Shown here: in pieces, positions 11,463-24,665 of the stretch
Layout of the letters: each line of letters opens with the position of its first letter
Position numbering within the stretch: position 1 is the first letter of the stretch
Source: Rhodamnia argentea
Taxonomy: Eukaryota; Streptophyta; Magnoliopsida; Myrtales; Myrtaceae
NCBI RefSeq assembly: GCF_020921035.1
Contig: NC_063155.1
Location: 21,037,311 to 21,101,310 of the forward strand
DNA: 64,000 bases
Reading direction: 5' to 3'
The notes under the pieces: model-generated
What the model was told of the DNA's origin: nothing
Seen by the model: the letters and a program-made list of their open reading frames with translations, nothing else
Databases searched by the model: none
Translations under genes and position numbers: made by a program

Positions 11463-14400
11463 ATGGGGAAGGCAGTGATTGGGCTCTCGTGGGAGCCAAA
11501 GCTGCGGGCTTTAACATCTGCGGTTGCCTCCGCGAGCAGTAGCGGTTCCGGGTCGGACCCTAAACTCGAGAAGAAGCAACCGGGGATTGAAAGTGGGGTT
11601 CTTTGGAAGCCGAGGTCGGAGCTGATTGATGGGCTCTTTGTACCGCCCAACAATCCCAAGAAGCTGAATAAACTCCTGAGGAAGCAAGTCAAGGACACCG
11701 CTGGTTCTAGCTGGTAATTCGCTCTCCTCCTCCTCCTTATCAATTCCTTTGTCATACATGTTTGCTTGCAAAAAAAGTATGGGAGAGTTTGATGAATCAT
11801 TGGAGTGCAGACCTCCTTGTAAGGCTGGATGTCAGTTTGTGGGTATTGGTTGCGATACTTTGATTGTCTCTGCTTAGTTCATCGATGGATTAAGCAAGAG
11901 GCGCATGGATTATGTACTGCACCGTGTTGTGACTGCTGCTCGCTTCGAAAGTAGCTAATTTGTGGTGATGTACATTTGGGAGGCTTGTTGTATCTTGTGG
12001 ATATTTTGATAGTAGGACTGTTTTGACTTTATTCATATTACACAGTGACTGAGTACTTTTCTGTTGATGTGTTGGAATCATGACTAGGTTCGATATGCCT
12101 GCCCAAACTATTACGCCGGAATTGAAGAAAGATCTGCAGTTACTAAAGGTACGCTGATCTTTCCTGTAATTGTTTACTTTTGCTTTCCCTCCTTGATTTA
12201 TTTGACTTCTGGTTCAAAGAATTCTGCGGCTAGGTCCTGGCCTTCGGTTTTCAACTTTTGGTATTGGTTGGTTTATGTCTGCTCTATTGCAGCTACATTT
12301 TTTTGTTTCACAGGACATAATGGATCACATCTCACTTATCCAAATGAGCAAGATGCATATGTCAAACTTATCACCAGTTTTATTGGAGATGGAAACCAAT
12401 AGATGATCCTTTTAGAGATTGATGGAATGTTTTGTATTTATGCACAAGAATGTAGATGATAAGGAAGAACCTGTCTGAATCAACTTTTACTTTTTGCTTA
12501 ATCTGAATTTTGCAACGCACACGCTTTGACTTGTATTCAACCCGAGAGAAACTTTCACAACATATAGATTTTGACATGTAGATGCATATGCATATTCTTG
12601 TATATTTTCTTGAAACTTGGATAAATTTTTGAATTTTGGCTATTGAAAGTTATGCTAGCGTCAGATTTAGACTACTGGGGTGGGGATTATGGGTACTTTG
12701 AGAAAGGTGAACTCTTGGATAGAATTATATGGCTCTTTGGAGAATCAGTTGGATGGGGTCAACTGTGCGGAACTTGGTTTGCATTATTTTTATTTTGTAG
12801 ATGCTTTAGCTTCCAGTTTGTTGCATCAATGTATTGCTTAATGATAATTTTCAGTATACCTTTGGTTTTCTCCTAATATGCAGGCTTGGCTTAAAAAAAA
12901 TTCTCTTTGTTGTTGCTGGATTGCATATGACATCCAATAAGCACTGGGCAGCACAGTGTTGTTCATGCTGATTCTGAAGATATCATGCATTAATTAGCCC
13001 CTCATGGCATTGAACTTTTCTTCTTCTATATTCTGTATGGGGGTTCTGGGATTTACATGGCTTCCTGCCATTAGTTCTAGGTGCAGTACAAAATGGTTAA
13101 ATGTATCTAACCATCAAAATATGCTAGTTTTGATAAGTTAAGGAAAGAGTATTTGACATTGACAGTGAGTGTGACATGGCTTATTAGGGCACTTTATTTG
13201 TTTGCATGCAAGAGTGAGACTGCTTTTTGTGATTGATGATGGCAGTTGTCAGTCCCTGACAATCATTTTGAGAATGAGGCCTAAAACTATCTAATAAAGA
13301 GATTGTATAATTTGATTAACTTAGTTTAAGCCAAAATTCAAGTTATAGATGTATTCAGATAGTACTGCTAAAAGAGTTGCTTACAGTCTGTTATGGATCT
13401 GCAACGCACAAGTTGATGGAGGAAGCTGGAATATTTAAAGAAGTGAAAAATAAAGAAATACTGTAACTAAATCATGTTTTGTCGTAGAAGAAATATAAAA
13501 GTCCTTTTTACCTATGAGTCAAGTTGAAAGCAGTTTGTTTTCCTTCAGACTGTGTATGTCTTGGAGGACGCAAGTTTAGAATAATTTCTACCCAAACATC
13601 ACAAAATTTCTTTGCAGTCAAAGTCACACCATAAGTATTGTGTACAGGATTAGATGAATATATTGGATGAAGTTCATTGAAGATGTTTCAGTGAGTAGCT
13701 ATCCTTCTATTGAGTATTCAGTGCACATTAACAGCTCTTGTAAACATATCAAGAGAATCGGTTACAGTGATAGATGATCTCCAGATATTGAATTACATAA
13801 GTTTTCATAGTGTTGGCTTATGCTTACTTTACGGTTTTTGTCATCTGTTCATTAACCTTTTAAAATTATAAAATTGCATAATGCTTTACCGGCGGCATCT
13901 CTTAATTGAACTAGCTGATTGCCTTTCCTTCGCGTCACAGTTAAGGAGTGTCATTGACCCGAAGAGACATTACAAAAAAGGCGACTCAAAATCCAAGACT
14001 TTGCCCAAGTATTTCCAGGTAAGTGTATCTGCCATGTGGTTGCATATCTAATTTTAAGCTTCAGCTTTAAAGATATTGTCTTGTCGATGGTCTATTCAGG
14101 TTGGCACGGTGATAGAGTCTGCAACGGAGTTTTACAGTGGTAGACTGACTAAGAAGGAGAGGAAGGCGACACTTGCGGATGAGCTGCTTTCAGATCACAA
14201 CCTCAGGGACTACAGGTCTGATGAGATTATAATCACTTTGTCTATCGAGCTATTTTGTTTTGGGTAGTTGCCATTATTGACAAACATTGGCTAGAACCAG
14301 TGTTGCTATTCTTTAACTTATCCACATAGTACAAGGGACTCCAATCTGTACTTTCCTTTTTGAGGGGGCAGCTATAGGATATCGGAACTTCACAAACTAT

Positions 14401-14837
14401 TTGTTGGATCCTGATAGGTGTCATCGCCAAGGAATCTTTGTTCCAGCTTAGATGTATGCAGCATTAATGGTTTACTTATAGTGGAACTTCAACCAAAAGC
14501 TTTTATACTGGTTGTGACTATCTAGAGAGCTGCACCTCTACCTTGTTGCCGAACTTTTGGCTTAGAGCACGATTTACCTTCCAGGAAAATGGTTATCGAT
14601 GGATTGCCGCTCTGTTAGGACCCTCTTCGAGAAAATACCATTTGATGGTACCTGTTATCTGTTTCCAGCCATTCTCCAGAATCCGAAATTAAGACCTGCT
14701 TATGCCTTCTTGTGCCATTACTTTGCAGGAAGCGCAAGGTTCAGGAGATAGAAGGGGAGAACAGGCCTGCTGGAAATGAGAAATGGAAGATAAAAGGTCG
14801 CCAATCAATGAGGCGTGCTAAGCAGCGGAGGCACTGA
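11463..14837 (+). CDS. FCF2: rRNA-processing protein FCF2 (TdIF2-like)
   Basis: Member of the Fcf2 family of nucleolar proteins, needed in yeast for early pre-rRNA cleavages that yield 18S rRNA. Five exons join in frame: 11463-11713, 12088-12148, 13941-14018, 14100-14215 and 14729-14837, giving 204 aa. The conserved Fcf2 domain starts at the exon 1/2 junction (WFDMPAQTITPELKKDLQLL) and continues through SVIDPKRHYKK and the block FYSGRLTKKERKATLADELL. The C-terminus is very basic (MRRAKQRRH), as expected for a nucleolar protein. The start is the ATG in ATTATGGGG; the Trp codon is split across intron 1. Intron 2 is about 1.8 kb. It converges on the transporter gene. Confidence 0.92.
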
Positions 14838-16436
14838 ATTTAATGACGACGTGCTGCCAAATTTTCCATCTGGTGAGCACATGTAGTAGGACGTTTTTCG
14901 GTCAGAAACCAGAAAGGAGAGGACTGTCACATGCGCGGCATTAGAGCTGATTGATAAATTCTTGAGAGAAATTTTTCCTCTAGTAAATTGTATTGAATTG
15001 GACTCAGTTTCTGAGAAATAGTTTTGGCTGTCGTAAGAAACACGAAGGTCTATGTTGAGGACTATTTTACTCTTGACTGTGTCTTCGTTCATTCAACTAA
15101 CAATCAGAAGCCATATGTAGGCTTCGTCTGTTTGATCGATTTACTAAAAAGCGCTTTCTGTGGACCGAAAACAACAAAGTTAGTATGAGAGAAAATGATT
15201 TTTCTGCTTAGTATGAAGGAAATTACTTTTGTTAAATCACCAAATAAATAAAAATTAATCATATGCTTTGAAAATAATCTCTATATTGAGGATGTTTTCA
15301 GGCATCACCAACGGTTTGAAGCTCAAAGAAGGAAGAAATCCCCAAACTCTTTTTCATCACCCATCGCTATCCCCTTTCTTTAACCTGCTGTTGCCGCTTC
15401 TTCCTCTCACGTAACTTGCCTAAAAATCTAATTCTGTCTCCTCTATTTCTTGCTAAACACCTTCTGCTCCACCTCTCTGCTGTCTCTCCATCTGCTGTCG
15501 TACAGAGAAAACGTGCAGGGAGACATTGCAGGCCAGAGACTGTTGACGGTGTCAAAGGATGACTCCACTGTGTCCTCGTCGGTGGATTCTTCGAGCACGG
15601 ACAAGCTGCCCCTCGGATTGACCCTCGGGCTCGGCGATTCCCGCCTCTTCAAGTCTCCACCAGCCAGCCCCATCATCTTGACAGCCAAGGACTTGCCTTC
15701 TTTCATCCCCGCTTACTCGTCGCCTCCGCCATTGGCATGTCTTCGTCTTCTTCGTAATTTATGGTCTCTGTGGTGAAGGAATGAACCAACGAAGGAAAGA
15801 AAAAGAAGACGAGGAAAACCCGATAGCCTGAACCAACCCGGGTTCGAGTGGGTTACTATATGGTTTGGTCACCAGTTAGGTTCAGCTCAATTTGGGCATT
15901 AGTGAGAACCGAGTTGAACCATTGACATATAGCGCGCTTGCAATTGCAAGCCCTGTACCTTTGTCCCGTTTCATTACCTAAGCGCCTAAGCATCACGCAG
16001 GCTGGTCTGTACACTGGCGATGACGTGCACTTCATGTCTCTATGTTTGGATCTGTACGGATTTCTGTATCCAAGTAAAAGTTCTCGTACTGTCATGTTTG
16101 AATTGCTTTGGAAAATAATGGACCCTCGTCACCCGTCGGGACCCCAAACATCATGGTCAGTTGCTAAAGCGAAGCTACACGGCTAATTAGTTACCACCTT
16201 AAAAGTACTATAGGGGCCGATGGCTAGTGCATCGAATGAATCAAACTACAACGCATCTGCCCTCAAAGCCCTATGTGATCAGCTATTACCGCAGTCGCGG
16301 CCAAAAAAGAAAAGAATTGAATAGATTCTCATTGGTTGCAAATGTGTCGCACTTGGATTTGCTTTTCGCCCCGTTTTCTAGTTTCCCTAAGATTGATAGA
16401 AACTTGCTCCGACAAATGTGTATAAGCTGTTGCGAA
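14838..16436. other. Intergenic region between FCF2 and the transporter
   Basis: Contains the FCF2 3' untranslated region, an isolated codon-like patch at about 15500-15774 (listed separately), and the transporter 3' untranslated region. I see no RNA gene. Confidence 0.4.
15501..15775 (+). pseudogene. Unrecognised protein-like segment with an EAR-type LxLxL motif
   Basis: An open stretch of about 90 codons before TGA has non-random composition: Ser/Asp-rich, then LPLGLTLGLG, then SPPASPIILTAKDLPSF. LxLxL is the pattern of EAR repression motifs. I do not recognise a family. No start codon with good context, flanking exons or domain is evident, so it is either a gene fragment or chance. Confidence 0.2.
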
Positions 16437-19400
16437 TCATACAGCATGGCTACCAAGCTGCGTACGCCCGACGTGCGACAACCTCGATGGAGGAATGAGA
16501 GGCGCTTCCTCATCAACTTTGGAGTCGGAGCCTGACAAACTCCCGGCAATGCTTCCTCTGTCATTATCATTGTCACTGTTCGGTACATATATATCAGACG
16601 ACTTCTTCTCCAGTTTCCAGTCCTACACAAACAAGACCATACATGCAAAATTGTCAGCATACTTGTGTTAAGATGGCGATCAGGCACAGCTGAACAGGCC
16701 CGCAACCATTACTCCTATAAATGAAAAGGTGAATTGAATCGAAATATCATATATAATCCATAATAGTTCGTTGGTGGCCGAATCTGCATGGAGGAGTGGG
16801 GAAGGAATACGGTTTCACTGAAGCTGAAAGTAGAATCAGCGTTCCAATGCAAATTCTCTCTCAATTCTAAGCATTGACATGAACATTGGATGTAATGGCT
16901 AAATACATGAAAGTGGTAAGTTATGTCGAGTTCAGAATATATATGCACGAGAAAACCAACCTTTGCCATTCTTTCAGCAATACCATCAGAAGGTGCTTGG
17001 GAAGCACGGACATCCTTCACCTTAATGTAATTGTACATAACAACACCGCAAAGAGCTACAGCAAACAAAAAGGTTTTGCTGCAGTTAATTCACAAGTACA
17101 TATCAAGTGCAATAATAATGCAAAATTCATGTCTTGATATGTTTGAGGTAAAACGCTACCAATTGCATAGCCGACTATGTTCAGCCCTGTAATAGTAGAC
17201 TCTGGAAACACAACAGTTGAGAGCGCAATCAATATCCAATCTTTTAGGACGCCTGCGACCCGAATAGTAACTGCACCAGTTCGACCGATAACCAAGAAAA
17301 TGGAGAAGTTCAAGGCTAGAGCACAAAGAGCATTGGAGAAAAAGATCCAAAAGTTGAACTGAATCTGTGAGACTTCCATTTCTGGCTGCTCCAGTAGATA
17401 CCAAGGAACAAAGAGGAAAAGGAAACTGCATTGACAAAAAGTATGAACTAGTGAGTAGCTTTTGCAATCAGATTCAGATACCATCATTTCTTCTTTGTGA
17501 CAAGAATCCATAAATGTAACAACAGGATTTTCCCGATGTGATGGGTATATTTAGAGAAAGGATCAAGAAAAAAGAATTCAACCTAGCACAAAATAAGTCA
17601 TTGGAGTATCATCTAGACATTCCTTATAAGGACTTTATAGCAAGTATGTTCAACAAACAAAAAGGTGAATGCTGAACCTTGATAAATAACGTTTCTCAAA
17701 AGTTGTTTAGTTGTTCATACAAAATATCAATGAATGATAGTTGGATGACAATCCTTAAAATACAGCAGATCCGTCTTCTTTTTGTTTCCCTATAAATGCA
17801 TAATGCAGCTAGCCCAAGAAGTCCTTTATTTCAGAAAATACTATATAAACAATAAAGGCATACCTGCATGGAGCTATGTAATATAAGCTGGTAATTGGAT
17901 TTAGAGTCAAGCCCTTCTTCTGTAGGAGGACTTGTGTTAAAACCAGCCTAAGTGCTTCAGCAAAGATGCCCGTAACCTGGTAGACGGTCCCAATTACATT
18001 AAAATGAATTTCCCCATAGGAGGAAACGACGACCTCAATGCTGACGAGCACCATGTTTAAGAACACGTCGCACCTCAATTTATCCGTCCCACACAAAACA
18101 GCCATACAGAAAGTTGCCACTGGCACTGTATCAAGAAATTGCAAATAAGAAGCCAACTAAGGACTAGCCAAACATAACAATTGAGAACTTCCTCACATAC
18201 TTAGGGCTTTTAGCATCTGGATGAAGGCCACTGAGATATGCAAGTAAGCAGTGTTACCAAACCTGCAAGTAGGAAATGAAGAAGAAAGCAATCACTAAAT
18301 GCCTAATACAAAATGTGAAGTTCTTTGAGATTTTCGTGCATGAGAGAACTCGCTATCAGGTTCCATCTCTCAATCCAACCACCAACTATCTATAACAGAA
18401 GCAAGGAAAGTCTCTAAGAAAAATGATTTTCTAACATTCTCTAAGAAAAATGATTTTCTAACATTTCTGTCCCTAGTCAATTTAGAAAGGGAAAAAAAAG
18501 AAATAGTATAGAAAGCACATTAAGAACACTGTCAGTTTTCTAGTTCAACTAAGGTCAACCAGCATGTAGTAAATGAACAAGACAGCAATCGCTAAATGCC
18601 TAAAACAGAATGTGGAGTTCTTTGTGCATGTTAAATTACACTAGAAATATTTCTGTGCATGTTAGAACTCGCTACCAGGTTCCATCTCTCCATGCAACTA
18701 CCAACTATCTACGACAGAAGCAAGGAAAGAGTTTCTAAGAAAAGCAGTTTTTTAACATTTCTGTCCCTAGTCAATATAAAAGGGAAGAAAATAAAACCCT
18801 GAACATGCACTGAGGACTACTTATAGAAATCGAAGGCACATCAAGAAACACTATTTTCATGCGCAACTCAGGTCTTAGTCATGACAAATGGCTGCAATAC
18901 AAAGTGGTATATTTGTGGCCAGCAAGATGTATCAACTAAAGCGAATACTAAGAAGAGGATTTTTTCTAAAATCAGACTTTATAATAGAGATACTTTCGCC
19001 AATCACGGTTGATAGGATTGTGATCCAGATTGCAAAAGCACGTCACGATCAAGGATCCAATTGGCATAGGTCAACGATGGTTGCTTAAAAGATAATTTAG
19101 ATTGCAATCCAGAAAGATGATGACTAGAATCCGAATAATACTACCAAACCCAACCATCATAGTTTTTAAAAATTGAAACTGAATTTCTCATTGCCTACGC
19201 ATTACATCTTATAACAAGTTTTTAGGCCCAATTTCACAAATTAGGTTCACTGAAGAATCTGTCCTTAGGAGAAAGCTTAGGTTGGGACCTTCTTCCCCTC
19301 CTATTGTTTTGTCTTCTTCTGCAAGCAAGTGATCTCTTGGCTTGGTTCCTTCGACTACATATGCTATACGTAGGCAGCAGCAAACTGCAATCCCTTTCTT

Positions 19401-21868
19401 GTCTACAACTTTCTGTCTCCCCCCAACCCCGGGCCGGCCCGGCGGGGCGCCCGGGCTCCTGTCTTCCTCTACTGCCATAATGTGCCAGTGCTTCTCTTAA
19501 GTTTCTCTCTGTTTTTTTCCCCCTTTTTAGTGCTTAAAGGAGAGAAGACGTTGAGAAAAGTGATTAAGATGATGGAATATTATAAAGACTTGGATTTGGA
19601 GGGGTTTCCACACTGGCGAGCAGATGGTTTTCATGAAGAAGATTGTCATGACAATGCTGATGAACTCAAAGACAATGAAATCTATTTGGCTGAGTATATG
19701 ATGTATGTCCCACAAAGGACCAATGTTCGGAGCTGATGTGTAAAATGTTAGATTTTGTAGCTTCTGTATTGATTTTGGTTGGACATGTGGTTTGTGGTAG
19801 TACTTGCGTGTCATGACAAGAATGGAATGTCAATGGGAGCTAAGTTAAGCTATTTTATTTATTTGAATAACGTTTTCTCTCAATTACTTAATTATACTTA
19901 ATCTACAAAGGAGGAAGTCAATAATTTGTAATGTGGTCTTCTTGAAGGAGATCTCTACCACAAGCTTTCATATTATGCGGATGACTGCAAGTAAGAACCT
20001 CAAGTTTTAGGCCTCAATTTGGTGAACAAATAGGATCTTAGAATCCTTGATTGGACCTACCACCCAAATCTTAAGACACCTAAAGCTTACTTAGGATCCC
20101 AATGTAAACAACCTTAACTGTATTACTAACCAATGAAGTGATTCTACTGAAGCATATTCACATACTACAACATGCTGGTCTATACACATCATTACTCTAC
20201 GAGTAAATTCAAGAGATATTATACATTTTACCTATGGATCAGAAAAGGCAGAAACCCAAGTTCAACACTGGTAATCTAGAAACTCGTTTGAGCATCAAGA
20301 TGACGATCTTAAGTTTTTCCACCAAATAATTCCTATTCTATCTAGACTGCTGAAGGCAGATATGTTTATCTGCAATAGTCCAGCATCCTTAGATACAAGT
20401 GACATTATACTGAGTTTTACTGCACTTCAGTTTGAGAGCCTCAGAAAAAGACATCATACACAAGATGATGCTTTATCAAGATTGAAACTGAAACATGTAC
20501 TTATCATTAACAAGAATGAAGCCCACTAATGCTACATAATGCTTACCAAAGACTAGAAGCAAAGAAGGCACTAATTGGGATTACGCAAGTTGCATATCTG
20601 CATAATAAAAACAAGTTTCATCAAAGACGATTCCGGAATGAACATGTCAAAAGTAGATATTAGACCTAAAAGTCAAAGAACCATATTGCTTACATTTCAA
20701 ATGTCATTTTGACAGGTGATACAACCTGCAAAAACAAATAAAGGAAAAAAAAAAAAAAACTAAAATGAGTACAGAAGGCCTAACATAAGGAAAGAGACAT
20801 CGTCTTGGAAGATGCGTACCTTCAAAACACGAACAAGAAAGAAGGCCACGGCTCCGGAAAATCCCATATGAATCATGGTAAGTGTAATGGGAAATGGAAA
20901 ATTGAAGTATTTTGGAGAAAGTACCCACTGCAAAAAGACTTATATTGTCATGCTTGAACTTTAGGAGGGAAAAAGTTAGAAATACCTTTCAAGTTCTATT
21001 TAACCATTTAGAAAAGATCATCACCGTAAAAAGAAAGATAGTGCAGATTACCAAGTGGAAAATGTACCAATACAAGAAGAGACAGTCATGACAGAGATGA
21101 GATACTATTAGCACTGGCAGGCTTATTTCAAAGATTAATTCAATTTGGTTGAACAGATCGTTCATCGTGAAGGAGTATACAGCATATCAACATTTATCAC
21201 AACTACAGACGACGGATGTAACTCATCCAGACTATAGTCATCTGTGCACGAGAAAGTCCAACACAAGCTTAGGCAGACTGCTCGTTAGCCAGTTGTGTAA
21301 TATCTAAACCAATGGCAACTATTAAAGGCGAACCCTGGAACTAATCGACCGAGCTATCCATTGAAGTTTTGCACTAAATTAATAACACCAAGAGTTTCAG
21401 ACAGCACAGCAGTGGCTCCCCCACGTACTTTCAAGGACTCAAGGGGACCTTCTGAAGAAAAAAGAATTGTGCATGTGGAAAAAATACACTTTGTATTACA
21501 GGGAGCTGATAAATCAAACTAACATAGTGCCTCATCAGTCTTAACATCCTCCTCAATATATCATCATTCAGCAAGGAATGCGAAGAAAAAACCCTGACAC
21601 AATGTAAGAGCCCAAAACTCATATTGACTAGCATGGTCTTACTTTTTAAATTTAATTGGTCATCAAAGTGGACCAGAAATCATTCTATTTACAAAGAACA
21701 AAAAGGATCTAAAGCAAGGATAAAAAAAATGCAGCTAGCCAGTGAACAAGTGTCGTTACCCACTATAGAAAGAAATGGAATTACCTTGTTATACAATATC
21801 ACTCCAGATGAAAGGACAATGTATATTAGTAGGTACAGATACGTCATCAAAAGCGGCTTGCTGATCAT
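16437..21868 (-). CDS. TPT/DMT-family sugar-phosphate or nucleotide-sugar translocator (At1g48230/At3g17430-like)
   Basis: Multi-pass transporter of the triose-phosphate-translocator branch of the drug/metabolite superfamily. Members of this group are called probable sugar phosphate/phosphate translocators and the substrate is not settled. Nine exons, read on the minus strand: 21868-21785, 20927-20820, 20725-20694, 20597-20547, 18262-18201, 18125-17864, 17425-17160, 17055-16961 and 16622-16437, giving 381 aa. Landmarks are LSSGVILYNK (first helix), GFSGAVAFFLVRV, FGNTAYLHISVAF, SSYGEIHFNVIGTVYQVTGI, LNPITSLYYIAPC and FLVIGRTGAVTIRVAGVLKD. The tail is acidic and Ser-rich (SDNDNDRGSIAGSLSGSDS in part). 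The start is the ATG before ISKPLL; the codon further upstream is GTG. Length and order match the family, so the gene looks intact. Confidence 0.92.
18261..18795. repeat. Intronic direct duplication, ~240 bp, two copies
   Basis: Copy 1 (about 18261-18500) and copy 2 (about 18558-18795) share long stretches, such as GCAATC(A/G)CTAAATGCCTAA, CAGGTTCCATCTCTC and ACATTTCTGTCCCTAGTCAA, with an offset near 297 bases. Copy 1 also holds a 26-bp tandem doubling (TCTCTAAGAAAAATG...) at 18412-18463. It lies in intron 4 of the transporter, with one edge at the 3' splice site of exon 5. Confidence 0.7.
19200..19840. other. Anomalous insert-like segment in transporter intron 4
   Basis: In an otherwise AT-rich intron there is a very GC-rich patch (about 19425-19460, with GGGCCGGCCCGGCGGGGCGC). 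It is followed on the + strand by an open stretch ending at 19736 with acidic, protein-like content (EYYKDLDLEGFPHWRADG, then DNADELKDNEIYLAEYMMY). I do not recognise the protein. It may be a captured gene fragment or chance. Confidence 0.3.
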
Positions 21869-21896
21869 TTTGCCTGGCACACCCTTTATCTCTCAC

Positions 21897-22424
21897 TAGG
21901 AAAAACGCCAATGTACCAGCATCTCTCAGAAGCAACAACTGACACTCAAGCTACACAAGCCCAAAGGTCTGCGGACGTGGCTTTCTCAAACTTGATTGAC
22001 TCATCTCCTCAACATGTGATCACGAGCTGCAAATGGAAAACGGAAATGAAAATGAGCTTCAACCAGTTGCCTGGCCACATTAAGGGCAAGGATTACTTTC
22101 TTTTGCCAAAGGACGACAACAGAAAAAGCGATTCTGCGAAATCAACACATCGCAGTTGAAGCCTCAACCACGCTCGCAGAACGAGTATCACCCAAGCCCA
22201 TCCAGTCGAATCAATCAAAGAATGCTCGAGGCAATATACACGATGTCTTCAATTCAGTAAACGGATTGAGCTCGAAACAGGCACAAGTAACTACAAGTCA
22301 ACCTAAAAAAGCGAAAAGCAAATCGCAGGAACGCACGTCGTGACAAGGATCCGATCGCGACGCGAGCCGAACAACACTGCAATCAAACGCGCAGCCAAGA
22401 GAAGGTACTGACAGCGAGATTCAC
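21897..22424 (-). other. Probable leader intron of the transporter
   Basis: On the minus strand, a donor (CTCAAG then GTGAAT at 22424) and an acceptor (TTTTTCCTAG ending at 21897) bracket a 528-base intron 28 bases before the start codon. The GC-rich block at 22425-22640 would be the 5' leader exon and core promoter. Based on consensus only. Confidence 0.5.
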
Positions 22425-22639
22425 CTTGAGGCAGAGACGATTCTTCACATTGGCGCGCCAAAAATCGAAAATGGAAGGGACCCTCGCGGGCGGAGGATCT
22501 AAAGCCGAACGAGCCTCGGACGGCGCGAGGACGAACCGTCGAATTGCAACGACGGCTGAGATGGAATGAACGAGGACTGTGCGAGAGTGAGCTTGAATTA
22601 GAAGGCGAGGTGAACAAGAAGAAAGAAGAAGAAGAAACG

Positions 22640-24090
22640 AATCGTTATTACACCGGCCGGAGTTCCGTGCTCGAGGGTGCGCGCGCGTGGGGGCATTGCG
22701 ATTGCTCAAGTTTTATCCGTTTTCGAAACGAGTACCCAAACTCTGTTGTTTTTTCAATTTAGTCCCTCAATCTTCTGATTTAGCTCAATCCGAGGCATCC
22801 GTTTAGCAAAATTAACCCGATTTCGCTACCGTGACTCGCTTGCTCAGCAAAATTTAAGCACGATTGCCGACGTGGCTAAGCTTAATTCTCAAAAACTATG
22901 TCATCTCCATTTTAAATATTGAGTGATAAGGTGGGAGAGAAAATGTGGATTTGAATTCTCTTAACCGTTCAATATGTCTTTGTTAGCAAGGTATCGGACA
23001 CCGATCCGGACAGTTGATGGCTTTTTATTCGCATTGGTGCCCATGTCGGCATTTTATGTCTGCAATTTTAACAGATGTCTCACATCTCGCCGTGAATAGG
23101 CATAGTCTTGTAGAAGGTGAGGCCGGCCGACGTCTAGACCTCTCCTTTTGGCGGGCCTTGGCCCTATAAATATCGGCCCTTTCGGGCAATTTCTATATAG
23201 ATGCTTCAATCTAATTCACCTGTCGGAGCGGGCAACCGCTCATCGATAGTTCTATCCTCACCGGTGGACAGGCAAATCCTAGATCCCAAAAATTTCAAGT
23301 GCAATGAACAGAAGATGATGTGAGGATTCCATGCTCCACGGTCTTATTTACCAATAAGCTCAGCAGCTAGCGTGCGGGCCTCGACTGTTGCAGCTACTAC
23401 CAACCTGCCATTTGAGACCCCTCCCAACCAACTACCAAATCCCTTCCCAAAACGAATGCTCTTCCACGTTCAAGAGTCACCTGATTTTGGCTTAACGTTT
23501 CGAAATAGAACTGGAATTCCTAAACCTTCTCTCAGTGACCTGTGTCAGCACAAGTTAGGACATGAGAGCATGGGCCAAACTTGCTTTGCCATTGACGCTC
23601 GGTTTACTAAGGAAAGATCCTGGAAACCCGTCTGTAACATCTCTCTTCTTCCATTGAATACCTTTCTTGTTCTCCCCGGTATTCCACCAGGAGCTGTTCA
23701 TTGCCGCATGTAAAGTCGCCCGGCAGGTGACAGAGGGCGAAGCTGCCGACCTTGTATGCACTCGATGACCTCAGCCCTTGATCAGAAGTCTGTTTTTTCC
23801 TACCAGCAAAATTGACAGAAAGATGTTGCACACGCTTTACATTCCTTACACTTGTGCAAAATCTCTTTAGATTACTGGGGCTGCGTATCAGTTTGCATTT
23901 ATGTAAAGTTGATCTCCCGACTTGATGCCGAGCGACATTTTTTGAAGTCAACGAAGCCCGTGATGCACAACTCTCCAATAAGATGGCTTAAACAATAACA
24001 AGGAATCACCCACGAAGAAGAGGTGCGAAATTTCCATTTATAAACGATGGATCGATAGACCTCCAACTTGTCGACTCAGTTGTAGATCAT
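22640..24090. other. Intergenic region upstream of the transporter
   Basis: From 22740 a short relic reads TTTTCAATTTAGTCCCTCAA, a word common in plant MITE-like repeats. From about 23370 the base composition changes to an even ~45% GC with many CTTTC and TCTTC words and no gene I recognise. Confidence 0.35.
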
Positions 24091-24099
24091 TTCAAGAAG

Positions 24100-24665
24100 C
24101 TGACATAGCTTCAACGCATAAGGTAAACAGGTAAGGAGAGAGAGGATCCGCTTGCCGCGACCCTCCATGGGTGAATAAACGAGGGGAAGGGCAACATTCC
24201 TCTTCTTTTTTTCCGGTGATTGTAGAGATGGGACCAAAGAGACTCTTTATATGCAGTCCACCATGAACAGAGTTCAGAGTCGATCTACTATGGAAATTCT
24301 TCGCTGGCCTTGAGCCTTTTGCCACCTTCATCGGCAGGTCGGGTTCTCGGTGTCCAATAAATAAGTCAGAGGTGGTCTTTTGGCTCGGTATTTCCTCACA
24401 AAGACGTGAATCCGGAAGTCTAGCCTTTTGAAGAAGTTGACAGTTCTTCCTTAGATGCTTTGGGAGAAGAACATCGATTTCTTTCTTTAGGAGCTGAGGT
24501 TTGAACAAGAAGACCAGGTTCTCGGAGTCTCGAAATCAGTACAATCATTAGAAAAGCCCCACTAATGCAGTCATGAGCCTTCCTCAAGTCAACCCTTTTC
24601 CGAAGCCGCCATAAAATTACGACCGTGATCATTAGCCACTGAATTGCTTTCGTCAAAGTCACCTT
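24100..24665 (-). mobile_element. Degraded LINE-type reverse-transcriptase relic
   Basis: Two minus-strand peptides in different frames resemble plant non-LTR reverse transcriptase. VDLRKAHDCISGAFL (about 24545-24595) matches the consensus VDLxKAYDxxxWxFL, and RQADPLSPYLFTLCVEAMSA (about 24095-24155) matches the LRQGDPLSPYLF block. They lie in the expected order but are too far apart and out of frame, with intervening unrelated peptide. The catalytic YADD box is not seen. It is a dead fragment. The surrounding 23.4-25.0 kb looks like plant mitochondrial DNA in style, where such relics also occur. Confidence 0.6.

Noticed and set aside
22303-22762. Several overlapping open frames upstream of the transporter
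   Set aside because: Short, compositionally driven by a GC-rich leader, and without a conserved domain.
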